A DNA stretch of 15,523 bases, from positions 1 to 15,523 of the forward strand of contig DGYN01000015.1 in assembly GCA_002398405.1 (NCBI GenBank), in the 5' to 3' direction. Below are positions 6,594-13,427 of this stretch, piece by piece. This DNA is from Caulobacteraceae bacterium UBA5005. GTDB lineage: Bacteria > Pseudomonadota > Alphaproteobacteria > Caulobacterales > Caulobacteraceae. The notes under the pieces are model-generated. The model ran no database searches. It saw only the letters and a program-made list of their open reading frames with translations, and was not told the DNA's origin. The translations under genes were made by a program, and so were the position numbers. Every line of letters starts with the position of its first letter. Position 1 is the stretch's first letter.

Positions 6594-6620
6594 TTGCGTC
6601 TAAGCTGCATAAGCTCCAGC
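6594..6620 (+). promoter_or_regulatory. Candidate promoter of the six-cysteine secreted protein gene
   Basis: TTGCGTC (6594-6600), a 12-nt spacer, then GCTCCAGC (6613-6620) resembles the Caulobacter consensus TTGACGS-N(10-14)-GCTANAWC. It would start a transcript near 6627, just before the GGGGGGA ribosome-binding site. It is divergent from the rplJ promoter. The -10 match is partial. Confidence 0.3.
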
Positions 6621-6641
6621 CACAATATCCGGGGGGATTCC

Positions 6642-7148
6642 ATGAAACACCTTGCCACCACGGCCGCCGTCGCCGCCGCCCTGCTCGCCACCACGGTTTT
6701 CGCTCAGGCCAATACCGGGGCGCCCTGGGGCGCGGGCCGGGGGCCGGCCACCTGCACGCCGCTGAAACAGCCCAAGGCGCCCTCCCCCGCCCAGGCGGCG
6801 CAGCTGCTGCGCTGCGCCAAGGAGAGGATCTATGACTCCAGCGGCGAGCTGTGGCTGCTGAAGTCGGTGAACGTCGAAGTCGGCGGGCCGACCGCGTTCC
6901 GCGCGCTCTACAACATCGTCACCATGCCGGAGGCCGACACCACCAAGCAGGTTCATCCGATCCGGGGCGATTTCACCTGGTCGGTCTGCACCTGGCTTCC
7001 CGACACCAAGAACCCGGGGAAGAATTGCGCCGAGTCCACCGTCTCCAACGCCACGGGCGCCTGCTGGCGGACGACGTTTGGGGATTGGAAATGCACCATG
7101 AACGGCACGACGGGGGCGAGGACGGCGGGCCTGCCGCCGGTGAAGTAG
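6642..7148 (+). CDS. Secreted six-cysteine protein of unknown function
   Basis: A 168-residue protein with a clear signal peptide (MKHLATTAAVAAALLATTVFAQA, cleavage near residue 23). The mature part has exactly six cysteines (38, 58, 116, 129, 141, 151), consistent with up to three disulfides in the periplasm or outside the cell. Trp-rich segments such as FTWSVCTWLPDTKNPGKNC and CWRTTFGDWKC are notable; I do not recognise the family. The ATG at 6642 follows a GGGGGGA ribosome-binding site. The frame is open further upstream, but that part is antisense to the rplJ leader and would lack a signal peptide. The gene is divergent from rplJ and convergent with the DUF6880-like gene. Confidence 0.85.
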   Translation: MKHLATTAAVAAALLATTVFAQANTGAPWGAGRGPATCTPLKQPKAPSPAQAAQLLRCAKERIYDSSGELWLLKSVNVEVGGPTAFRALYNIVTMPEADTTKQVHPIRGDFTWSVCTWLPDTKNPGKNCAESTVSNATGACWRTTFGDWKCTMNGTTGARTAGLPPVK

Positions 7149-7167
7149 GGGGCCCTCAGGGTTTGCG

Positions 7168-7304
7168 TTCCTCTCCACCCGCGAGGGGGGGAGAGGTTAG
7201 GTGAGGGGGCAGCACCGGCCTCAGGCCGTAAAGAGCATCGTTTGCCGCGCAGACGCGCGGCCCCCTCACCTCGCCTCTCCCCCGCGTTGCAGGGGAGAGG
7301 AAGG
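7168..7304. repeat. Compound inverted repeat between convergent genes
   Basis: Two ~43-nt arms face each other across about 50 nt: 7168-7210 and 7260-7302. The inner segments GGTGAGGGGGC (7200-7210) and GCCCCCTCACC (7260-7270) are perfectly complementary, and 16 of 18 bases match when the inner part is extended. Each arm is itself a hairpin: CTCTCC with GGAGAG on the left and CCTCTCCCC with GGGGAGAGG on the right. The spacer contains another hairpin (CGGCCT/AGGCCG, about 7217-7229). Such CCTCTCCC...GGGAGAGG elements are common between genes in alphaproteobacteria. Here it can serve as a terminator for both converging transcripts. Confidence 0.8.
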
Positions 7305-7307
7305 GCT

Positions 7308-8531
7308 TTACCCGTCCCCTAGCGCATCCGCCTCCGCCGTCAGCCGGTCGCACGCCGCATACTCCCGCCGCCGATAGGCCGCCGCGGCGGCTTTGCGAAG
7401 GAGCATCTCCGCCGCCGCCGGCTGGCGGGCGCTGAGGCGGGCGGCCCAGGTCTGCGCCTCGTCGGCGGGAACGGCGATTTCGTCGGCGCGACTGGTGATC
7501 ATGCGGGCGGCTTCGGGATAGGCGGGCCATTCGATGAGGAACTTTAGGCCCTTTTCGAAATCCGGGTGGCGGGCGGCATGGGCGAAGGCGCGTTCCTCGG
7601 CTTCCACATCGTCGAAATCGGCCAGACGTTTGGTGAAGGCGCGGGCGCGGTCGGCCGAGAGGGTGCGCTCGAAGGAGGTCCAGCGGGCGGCCTGGGCGGC
7701 GTCCTTTTCTCCGGCGGCTTCCAGATAGTCGATGAGGGCGGTCTCGTGGTCGAAGTCGGCCTGGCCGCCGCGGACGTCCTTGAGGATCTTGCCCGCCTGG
7801 GCGATGCGGCCCGCGGCCAGGAGGCGCTGCGCCGCCTGGGCCGCGATCTGCGGCTCGCGCAGGGCAGCGGCGGAGAAGGTGGCGAGGTAGGCGTCGACGT
7901 CCATGGCCGCGTCGGAGAGCTGGCGCAGGAGGCTGAACCAGCTGGGCGCCGCGCCCCGGCGTTCGCTCATCAGGCGCAGGGCCGCCTGGGCGAGATCCGG
8001 CGGGGCGCTTTGCTGCATCGCCGGCAGCCAGCGCGACCAGGCGCCAGGGGCCTTGATCATGGCCTCGACCAGGGGGGCCGCCAGGTCCGCATCGGCGGCA
8101 AGGGCGCCGAGATTGGCGGCGCCGGCGGCGAAGATGGCCTCAAGCTCGCCGTCCTTGTCCTTGACCCGCAGGATGAGGCCCGGCCATAGCTCCAGGAAGG
8201 CGAGCATGCGGGCGGCGGCGGCCTTGGCGTCGAGGGGCCCCAGCCGGTCGGCGATCAGTTCGCGCAGGACGGAAAGCTCGCCCACGAAGGTTGGGCGTTT
8301 GCGCCAGGAGACCTTGGCGCGGCTGGCCTCCACCGTGGCGATGCGCTTGTCGATCTCGAGCCAGAGATGCTCGGCGCCCTGCTCGGCGGCCAGTTCCATG
8401 CGCAGGCGGCGCTTCACCTCGGGGCGGGCGTCGCCCACGTCCATGAGGATTTCCGCCAGGCGGTCGAGGCCCAGACCCTTGAGGTTTTCGGTGTTGACGC
8501 GCTTCAGGCTGGCCGGGGTCGGACGCTTCAT
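7308..8531 (-). CDS. DUF6880-like cytoplasmic alpha-helical protein
   Basis: A 407-residue protein without signal peptide or membrane segments, rich in Ala, Leu, Arg and Glu and almost entirely helical. The N-terminus (SLKRVNTENLKGLGLDRLAEILMDVGDARPEVKRRLRMELAAEQG) resembles what I recall of DUF6880 proteins, which begin with a leucine-rich stretch followed by a PEVKRRLR-type motif. The C-terminal half looks like irregular TPR- or HEAT-like helical pairs (for example AAQAAQRLLAAGRIAQAGKIL and ALIDYLEAAGEKDAAQAARW). No catalytic motif is seen, so a scaffold or protein-binding role is plausible but unproven. The ATG has a GGGA site. Its start lies only 15 nt beyond the terminator of the repeat-protein gene, so how it is transcribed is unclear. 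Confidence 0.78.
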   Translation of the reverse strand: MKRPTPASLKRVNTENLKGLGLDRLAEILMDVGDARPEVKRRLRMELAAEQGAEHLWLEIDKRIATVEASRAKVSWRKRPTFVGELSVLRELIADRLGPLDAKAAAARMLAFLELWPGLILRVKDKDGELEAIFAAGAANLGALAADADLAAPLVEAMIKAPGAWSRWLPAMQQSAPPDLAQAALRLMSERRGAAPSWFSLLRQLSDAAMDVDAYLATFSAAALREPQIAAQAAQRLLAAGRIAQAGKILKDVRGGQADFDHETALIDYLEAAGEKDAAQAARWTSFERTLSADRARAFTKRLADFDDVEAEERAFAHAARHPDFEKGLKFLIEWPAYPEAARMITSRADEIAVPADEAQTWAARLSARQPAAAEMLLRKAAAAAYRRREYAACDRLTAEADALGDG

Positions 8532-8545
8532 ATCATTCCCATAAC

Positions 8546-8574
8546 GAAAAAGGGCGGCGCCTGCGCGCCGCCCT
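8546..8574 (-). terminator. Rho-independent terminator of the four-repeat protein gene
   Basis: On the minus strand, AGGGCGGCGC (8574-8565) pairs perfectly with GCGCCGCCCT (8560-8551) around a 4-nt loop and is followed by a T run. It lies 25 nt after the stop codon of the repeat-protein gene and only 15 nt before the start codon of the next gene on the same strand. Confidence 0.88.
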
Positions 8575-8598
8575 CTCCCGAGATTATCAGTCCAGGGG

Positions 8599-9840
8599 CT
8601 AGCGGATGCCGAACAGGTAATCGAAGAGGTTCGGCGCCTGGCCGTAGCCGTAGGCGTATTGGTTCGCCTGGATCTGCTGACGGAAGGTCATCTGCAGGGT
8701 GTCCATGCGGCGGTCCAGGTCCGCCCGCTCGCGGTTGGAAAGGCCGTCGCGGCGATAGTCGCGTTCGATCCGGGCGATCTGGTCGAACTGGGCGCGCAGG
8801 TAGTCCGACTGGCGCTGGGTGATCCGGCGGTCATTGACCGCGCGGCGCAGGCGCTGACGGAATTCGGCCTGGCGCTGGTTGAGGTTCTCCCAGCGGCCGT
8901 TGCGGCGGTTGTCATAGCCGCCGCGGTTGTCGCCCCGGCCGTCGCGGCCGTTATAGCCACGGCCATCGCGGCCCTGGTAGTCCGCGCGCTCGGTGCGGAT
9001 CTGGGCTGACAGGCGGTCGAAGCGGGCGTCGAGGTCGGCGACCTCGCGGTAGTCGAGGCCATTGACGCGATACTGCATTTCAATCCGCGCGATCTCGCGG
9101 AATTCGGCGCGCAGACGATCGGCTTCGGCGCGGGTCAGCTGGCCGTTGCGCACGCCAACATCGATGCGCTGGTCGAGCTGGGCCTGGCGTTCATTGATGT
9201 TCCAGGCGGCGGGGCTGTTGTCGCCGCGGCCACGGCCGTCGCCCCGGCCCTGGTTGTCGGCGCGCTCGACGCGGATCTGGGCCGACAGGCGGTCGAAGCG
9301 GGCGTCGAGATCGGCGACCTCGTTGCGGTCCAGGCCGTTAACCCGATACTGGGCTTCCAGATTTGCGATGGTGCGGAATTCAGCGCGCAGGCGGTCGGCC
9401 TCGGCGCGGGTCAGCTGGCCATTGCGCACGCCAACGTCAATGCGCTGGTCGAGCTGGGCCTGGCGTTCATTGATGTTCCAGGCGGCGGGGGTGTTGCCGC
9501 CCCGGCCGCGGCCGTCGCCCCGGCCCTGGTTGTCGGCGCGCTCGACGCGGATCTGCGCAGAGAGGCGGTCGAAGCGGGCGTCGAGGTCGGCGACTTCGTT
9601 GCGGTCCAGGCCGTTCATCCGGTACTGGGCTTCCAGGCGCGAGATGTCGCGGAATTCGCCGCGCAGGCGGTCGGCTTCGGCCCGGGTCAGCTGACCCGAG
9701 CGGATGCCGGCGTCGATACGGGCGTCGAGACTGTCCTGGCGTTCATTGACGTTCCAGGCGGCGGGTTGGGCCGAAGCGATGGCGGGGACGCCGGCGGCGA
9801 GGGTGCTCGCGGCCAGCAGGGTCAGAAATTTGCGTTTCAT
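8599..9840 (-). CDS. Secreted protein of four ~92-residue repeats with Arg/Gly-rich linkers
   Basis: A 413-residue protein with a signal peptide (cleavage near ASA-QPAA, residue 24). The mature part is four repeats: residues 29-120, 121-212, 213-316 and 317-413. The first three share WNxNERQ..LD.RID.G.R, GQLTRAEADRLR.EF, QYR.NGLD and EVADLDARFDRLSAQIR, and end in a linker of QGRGDGRGRG type; the fourth is diverged and lacks the linker. Each unit is two or three charged helices, with the LTRAEADRL helix start familiar from secreted coil-type proteins of Caulobacterales and relatives. The C-terminus is aromatic (YAYGYGQAPNLFDYLFGIR). It probably acts in the periplasm or cell envelope; its role is unknown. 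The ATG follows AAAGGA. Confidence 0.88.
   Translation of the reverse strand: MKRKFLTLLAASTLAAGVPAIASAQPAAWNVNERQDSLDARIDAGIRSGQLTRAEADRLRGEFRDISRLEAQYRMNGLDRNEVADLDARFDRLSAQIRVERADNQGRGDGRGRGGNTPAAWNINERQAQLDQRIDVGVRNGQLTRAEADRLRAEFRTIANLEAQYRVNGLDRNEVADLDARFDRLSAQIRVERADNQGRGDGRGRGDNSPAAWNINERQAQLDQRIDVGVRNGQLTRAEADRLRAEFREIARIEMQYRVNGLDYREVADLDARFDRLSAQIRTERADYQGRDGRGYNGRDGRGDNRGGYDNRRNGRWENLNQRQAEFRQRLRRAVNDRRITQRQSDYLRAQFDQIARIERDYRRDGLSNRERADLDRRMDTLQMTFRQQIQANQYAYGYGQAPNLFDYLFGIR
8893..9756 (-). repeat. Three tandem DNA repeats, first two of 276 bp
   Basis: Units at 9481-9756, 9205-9480 and 8893-9204 encode protein repeats 1-3. The first two have a period of exactly 276 bp, and long stretches are nearly identical at DNA level, for example the blocks beginning at 9241 and 9517. 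The third is 312 bp because its Gly/Arg linker is longer. Nucleotide-level identity suggests recent duplication or ongoing gene conversion. Confidence 0.85.
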
Positions 9841-9940
9841 GGCGTAGTCCTTTTATTCGGCAGCGCTGGGGGGAGCGCGGCACCATGGTGTCACAGTGCT
9901 CGTTGCCGCTTGAAACGCGCCTGAACGGCTTTGGTTGTGC

Positions 9941-10123
9941 GCAGTTCATCGGCGGGACACGCCACGGCCTTGCCGATGAACGGCAGCCAACGCGTCCTGT
10001 TCAGGTCAGGGCCACCCTGCCCCTGCCATAGATCGATCACCGGCCGCACGGATCGCAGGCCGGGTATTCTCTGCAAAGTCCTGGACCCCGCCGGCTCCGT
10101 CCCTCCCGGCGGGGTCCTTTTTT
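9941..10123 (+). ncRNA. Candidate small RNA ending at an orphan terminator
   Basis: The gene-free stretch 9841-10130 contains, on the plus strand, a perfect 10-bp hairpin (9944-9953/9972-9981, GTTCATCGGC with GCCGATGAAC), a 6-bp hairpin (10040-10045/10058-10063, CCGGCC with GGCCGG) and then a strong terminator. Both flanking genes are on the minus strand, so this terminator has no annotated gene to serve. A structured plus-strand RNA is a simple explanation. A 48-codon ORF (9885-10031, MVSQCSLPLETRLNGF at the start, GGGGGAG upstream) is an alternative source of the transcript. The 5' end is not determined and no known RNA family is recognised. Confidence 0.28.
10083..10123 (+). terminator. 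Strong plus-strand Rho-independent terminator
   Basis: GGACCCCGCCGG (10083-10094) and CCGGCGGGGTCC (10106-10117) form a perfect 12-bp GC-rich stem with an 11-nt loop, followed by six T (10118-10123). The T-tract is only on the plus strand. On the minus strand the stem could still pause polymerase leaving the hydrolase gene, whose stop codon is 8 nt away, but it would be followed by AGGACTTTGC rather than a T run. Confidence 0.85.
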
Positions 10124-10130
10124 GGCTTGC

Positions 10131-11771
10131 TTAGATCAGCGCCCGGCGCACGGCGTTCGCGCCGTTCTCCAGCTCGCCGGAAGAGGCATCGGAGAGCATC
10201 CCCTTGGCCTGCATGGCCTTGAGGCCAGCCATCCATCGGACCAGGTCGCGATCGGCCTTGGCCTTGTCGCCCTTGGCGATGGTCCGCACCACCCCGGCCA
10301 ACTGGGCGGTCATGCGGTCGCTTTCCTTGGAAAGGCCCAGGTAGAAGTAGCTGGCGTCCAGCAGGTCCTGGGCCAGGTGGCAGGCCTGAGCGCAAGTCCC
10401 GCCCGATCCGTAGATCGATTGCGCCGCCCGGTCGCGGCTTTCCTTGGCGTCTGGGGGCAGGATGTAGCCCGCTTTCATGTTCGAAGCCGTCAAGGCATTG
10501 GCCGCTTTCACATAGGCGCCGTGCGTCGGGTAGAGCTGCGCCAGCTTGGCGTCGTTGAACGGCTCATAGCGGCCATAGAGGTTGCAGAACCGGCCGCCGG
10601 AGTTGACGCCGGTCTGGATCGCGGTCGGCGGATCGAACTCGGCCAGGCGGATGCCGCCCAGGCCGTTGCCGTTGGCGTCACGCTTCACCTGATTATTCTC
10701 GATCTCCATCTTGGGCGCTGCCGGCGGCAGGGTCCCCTTCTGGATCCAGGCGGTGAAGTGGTCGTAGAGGGCCGAGAGCACATAGTTCATCGGGATCCGC
10801 GGATAGGTCGGATACTGGCATTCGGGCGCAGCAGCGGCGACGCCGTCGCGCTTGGTCATCGGCCCGCGGTTCATCGAGGTGCGGCGCGAAGAGTGGCTGG
10901 CCCCGGCGACCTCCCAGTGGCGGAACTTGTTGGTGTCGGGCTGGCGCGAGCGAACCTGGCCCGGGACGTCGGTTTCCGAGAGGATCTTGAACACTGGCAC
11001 GTTGAGGTCATCGCGAACGCGCGCCCCGCCGATCATCAGCAGGTAGCCGTCCACCGGCCCGCCGAGCGTCTTGTGCAGGGCGTTGATGTAGGTCCCAAGG
11101 CGGCCCGCCGATTGGGAAGCCCCCATGGCGATCAGGGTCTTGGGCGTGGCGCCGCCCAGGACATTCACGCCTTGCGGGCTCTTCAGCGCCTGCATGCCTT
11201 GGGCGTAGATGTCGTAGGACAGGCTGTCGTCGGTTATGGTTCCGCCGGCTGTGACGTCGAGCGATCCATAGCGGGTGGGGCTCCAATATTTGAGGCCGTT
11301 GGGCTCCTGCTGCACGCCGACCCGCTGGGGCGTGATGCCGACCCAGATATAGCCGGCGCGGACAATATGCTCGTAGGAACCGCCCCACATGGCGTCCAGG
11401 TCATAGCCGGCGGTAACGTTCTGCCATTCGGCCAGTACAACGCCGTTGAACTTCTTCATGTCCTTGGGCCGCCGGACAATCAGGCGGGTCTTGTATTTGT
11501 GGCCGCCGTCGCGGACCACGCCGTTCATCGGGTCTGTCGTGTTAAACCGCCGCGCCGTCCCCTCGTAGAAGAACTCCTCCTCCACATAGCCCGCCGCCTC
11601 GATGGGGTGGATGGTCGTCATCCATGGATAGTCCTTTGAGGGATCGCCCGGCTTGGCCCTGGCGGGGACAGCGGTGATGCTCGTCGGATTGGGGACCTGC
11701 GCGACGGCAGGCAGGGCAAAGGCCAGCGCGACAAAGGCGCAGGCCGCGGCGATCAGGCGGCGGTAGGTCAT
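10131..11771 (-). CDS. Secreted alpha/beta-hydrolase domain protein (PF20091-type)
   Basis: A 546-residue protein with a signal peptide (cleavage near VAQ, residue 25). The family pattern is clear: NGVVLAEWQNVTAGYDL (109-125), RAGYIWVGITPQRVGV (138-153), RYGSLDVTAGGTITDDSLSYDIYAQ (167-191), and the nucleophile elbow G217-A-S219-Q-S221, where Ser219 is the likely nucleophile. An acid is likely in SETDVP (265-270), and His293 in AGASHSS is the likely general base. The C-terminal ~250 residues contain a four-cysteine region (FCNLYGR, GGTCAQACH) and a helical end. It probably hydrolyses an ester or amide in the periplasm; the substrate is unknown. The ATG has a GGGA site 7 nt upstream. It stands as a single gene with its own promoter candidate. 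Confidence 0.88.
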   Translation of the reverse strand: MTYRRLIAAACAFVALAFALPAVAQVPNPTSITAVPARAKPGDPSKDYPWMTTIHPIEAAGYVEEEFFYEGTARRFNTTDPMNGVVRDGGHKYKTRLIVRRPKDMKKFNGVVLAEWQNVTAGYDLDAMWGGSYEHIVRAGYIWVGITPQRVGVQQEPNGLKYWSPTRYGSLDVTAGGTITDDSLSYDIYAQGMQALKSPQGVNVLGGATPKTLIAMGASQSAGRLGTYINALHKTLGGPVDGYLLMIGGARVRDDLNVPVFKILSETDVPGQVRSRQPDTNKFRHWEVAGASHSSRRTSMNRGPMTKRDGVAAAAPECQYPTYPRIPMNYVLSALYDHFTAWIQKGTLPPAAPKMEIENNQVKRDANGNGLGGIRLAEFDPPTAIQTGVNSGGRFCNLYGRYEPFNDAKLAQLYPTHGAYVKAANALTASNMKAGYILPPDAKESRDRAAQSIYGSGGTCAQACHLAQDLLDASYFYLGLSKESDRMTAQLAGVVRTIAKGDKAKADRDLVRWMAGLKAMQAKGMLSDASSGELENGANAVRRALI

Positions 11772-11825
11772 GGACGTTTCCCAACTTCTCGTTTGGACGA
11801 GCTCTGGATGGCCGTCCTGAGGAAC

Positions 11826-11853
11826 ACTGTAGCGGCTGGTCAGCGCTGCTCAA
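11826..11853 (-). promoter_or_regulatory. Candidate promoter of the PF20091-type hydrolase gene
   Basis: On the minus strand TTGAGC (11853-11848), 16 nt, TACAGT (11831-11826). Read as a Caulobacter-type promoter it is TTGAGCA-N13-GCTACAGT, close to the TTGACGS-N(10-14)-GCTANAWC consensus. Transcription would start near 11819, giving a leader of about 48 nt. Confidence 0.45.
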
Positions 11854-12058
11854 GTAGCCAAGTTTCGTCTGCATGCCGGGTTTGCGCCTTAGAAAAGGCA
11901 ACACCCCGCCTTGCGCGAACTTCAAGTCCTGTGGCGCTGTCCGCGCGGGGGCGTCTGGCATCCAGGCCGGGGGCGCCGGTCGGGTCACTTGGCAGGTAGA
12001 ATGGGCGGGTCTTGCGAACAGGCCCTGCGCCGCGCATCCATTCGGGGCCCCTCCAGCG
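11854..12058. other. Intergenic region between divergent hydrolase genes
   Basis: About 300 nt separate the divergent start codons at 11771 and 12073. Apart from the promoter candidates at its two ends I see only a GGGGCCCC palindrome (12044-12051) and no convincing gene, RNA or operator here. Confidence 0.5.
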
Positions 12059-12069
12059 TATAAGAGTCG
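12059..12069 (+). promoter_or_regulatory. TATAAG element next to the start codon
   Basis: TATAAG (12059-12064) matches a -10 box. Normal spacing would put the transcription start at 12070-12071, on the first of two consecutive ATG codons, suggesting a leaderless or nearly leaderless message. No good -35 lies at the right distance. The AAGAG overlapping it could instead act as Shine-Dalgarno sequence for the second ATG at 12073. Confidence 0.25.
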
Positions 12070-12072
12070 ATG

Positions 12073-13368
12073 ATGAAGTCAGCCCGCCCGCTCGCCGCCG
12101 CCGTCCTGGCCTTCTCGCTCCTAGCCCTGCCCGCCCAGGCCGCGGAGGCCGTCGGCCGCTGGCAGGGCCTTTTGCAGATTCCCGGAAGCCAACAGCCGAT
12201 CCGCACGGTGATACGCATCGAGGAGCGCCGGCCCGGCGAACTTCTGTGTTTCGCCAACTTCATCGAGCGCGGGGCCGACCCTTTCCGCTGCACCGGCTTC
12301 ACCGTCGAGGGCGACAAGGTCCGTTTCACCATCCCCCAGACCGGCGGCCGTTTTGAAGGGGACATCAAACCCGGCGGTGCGACGCTAGAGGGGACCTGGA
12401 GCGGGCGGCCGATCAGCTTTGCCCGCACCGCCCCCGCCGACGCCTGGCGCCTGGACGCCTCAACCCACCAGCCGAGCCTGATCCGCGCCGACGACGGGAC
12501 CTTTATTGAGGTGCTGGATTTCGGCGGCAGCGGCCCGCCCCTGCTGTTCGTCGCGGGCCAGAACGCCACCGGCCACGTCTTCGACGCCTTCGCCGCACGT
12601 CTTACCGCCAAGCATCGCGTCTATGCCGTGACCCGCCGGGGCTTTGGCTATTCCGACCAGCCCCCGCCCTCGCCTGAGACCTATTCCGCCCGGCGGCTGG
12701 GGGACGACGTCCTTTCCGTCATGACCGCCCTGAAGCTCGACCGCCCGATTCTTGCCGCCTGGTCCATGGGCGGCAGCGAAGTGAGTTCCATCGCCAGCCG
12801 GTATCCTGAACGCATCGCCGCCGCCGTCTATCTCGATGCGGCCTACGCCTATGCCTATTACGCGCCTGGAAACCTCATCCCGGCCGGCGCCAATCCGGCC
12901 ATTGCCGTCAACGCTCTGGCCGCCAAGATCCGCGCCTCGGACGGGGCCGGCATCCTGCCCGCGGAGACGGCAAAGCGGATAGACGACATTCTGCGCACCG
13001 ACCTCCCGGCCCTGGAGGCCGAACTTCGCGCCAATCGCGAGATGCTGCTCAAGACCCCGGAACCCGCCGCGCCCGGCGGCGCAACGCCAGCCATCACCCT
13101 GCGGATCTTCGACGCCATGGGCGCGGGCCAGGAGGGATTTCCGGCCCTGAAGGTCCCGGTCCTGGCGATCTTCGCCATCCCCGCCCAGGGCGTGGTCTCG
13201 CAGACTAATGTCGATGCCCGCCGCGCCCAAATCGACCGTTACCGCGCCGGCAATCCCAATGCCCGCGTCGTCGAGATCAAGGACGCCGACCACGCGGTCT
13301 TCCGCTCACACCCGCAGGAGGTGGTGCGGGAGATGGAGGCGTTCCTGGACGCTCTGCCGCGGGACTAA
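12073..13368 (+). CDS. Secreted alpha/beta hydrolase with N-terminal beta-rich extension
   Basis: A 431-residue protein with a signal peptide (MKSARPLAAAVLAFSLLALPAQA). Residues ~25-130 form a beta-rich domain (GRWQGLLQIPGSQQPIRTVIRI, FTVEGDKVRFTIPQTGGRFEG, ATLEGTWSGRPISF) like domains that precede some secreted hydrolases. From ~140 on it is an alpha/beta hydrolase: FIEVLDFGGSGPPLLFVAGQ, YAVTRRGFGYSDQP, and the elbow A229-W-S231-M-G-G with Ser231 as nucleophile. Asp255 in VYLDAAYAYA is the probable acid, since the usual Asp after the later VPVLAIFA strand is absent, and His407 in DADHAVF is the general base. Start: the second of two adjacent ATGs is chosen because AAGAG lies 6 nt before it; starting at 12070 adds one Met. 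The substrate is unknown. It converges with the next gene. Confidence 0.88.
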   Translation: MKSARPLAAAVLAFSLLALPAQAAEAVGRWQGLLQIPGSQQPIRTVIRIEERRPGELLCFANFIERGADPFRCTGFTVEGDKVRFTIPQTGGRFEGDIKPGGATLEGTWSGRPISFARTAPADAWRLDASTHQPSLIRADDGTFIEVLDFGGSGPPLLFVAGQNATGHVFDAFAARLTAKHRVYAVTRRGFGYSDQPPPSPETYSARRLGDDVLSVMTALKLDRPILAAWSMGGSEVSSIASRYPERIAAAVYLDAAYAYAYYAPGNLIPAGANPAIAVNALAAKIRASDGAGILPAETAKRIDDILRTDLPALEAELRANREMLLKTPEPAAPGGATPAITLRIFDAMGAGQEGFPALKVPVLAIFAIPAQGVVSQTNVDARRAQIDRYRAGNPNARVVEIKDADHAVFRSHPQEVVREMEAFLDALPRD

Positions 13369-13375
13369 TTCTTGG

Positions 13376-13418
13376 CTTGTCATCCCGGCCAGGCGAAGCG
13401 CGGAACCGGGATGACAAG
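13376..13418. repeat. REP-like palindrome, likely bidirectional terminator
   Basis: CTTGTCATCCCGG (13376-13388) pairs perfectly over 13 bp with CCGGGATGACAAG (13406-13418) around a 17-nt loop that contains GGCGAAGCGCGGAA. Palindromes with the TCATCCCGG...CCGGGATGA core are a widespread intergenic repeat type in alphaproteobacteria (recalled, not checked). It fills the 59-nt gap between two convergent genes and can terminate both. Confidence 0.82.
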
Positions 13419-13427
13419 GATTTGGGC

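Noticed and set aside
6435..6641. Upstream extension of the six-cysteine protein
   Set aside because: It would be antisense to the structured rplJ leader and promoter and would bury the clear signal peptide starting at 6642.
8893..9756. Regularly spaced repeats considered as a CRISPR array
   Set aside because: Units are 276 bp or longer, in frame and coding; no short repeat-spacer pattern and no cas genes nearby.
9891..10076. 61-codon minus-strand frame between the hydrolase and the repeat protein
   Set aside because: It has good GC-rich third positions but a TTG start, only a weak ribosome-binding site and no recognisable family. It could be a decayed gene, but evidence is too thin to list as a CDS.
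10122..11639. 505-codon open frame on the plus strand opposite the large hydrolase
   Set aside because: It is antisense to a gene with clear family motifs and a signal peptide. Long antisense frames are expected at this GC content, and the translated sequence shows no recognisable domain.
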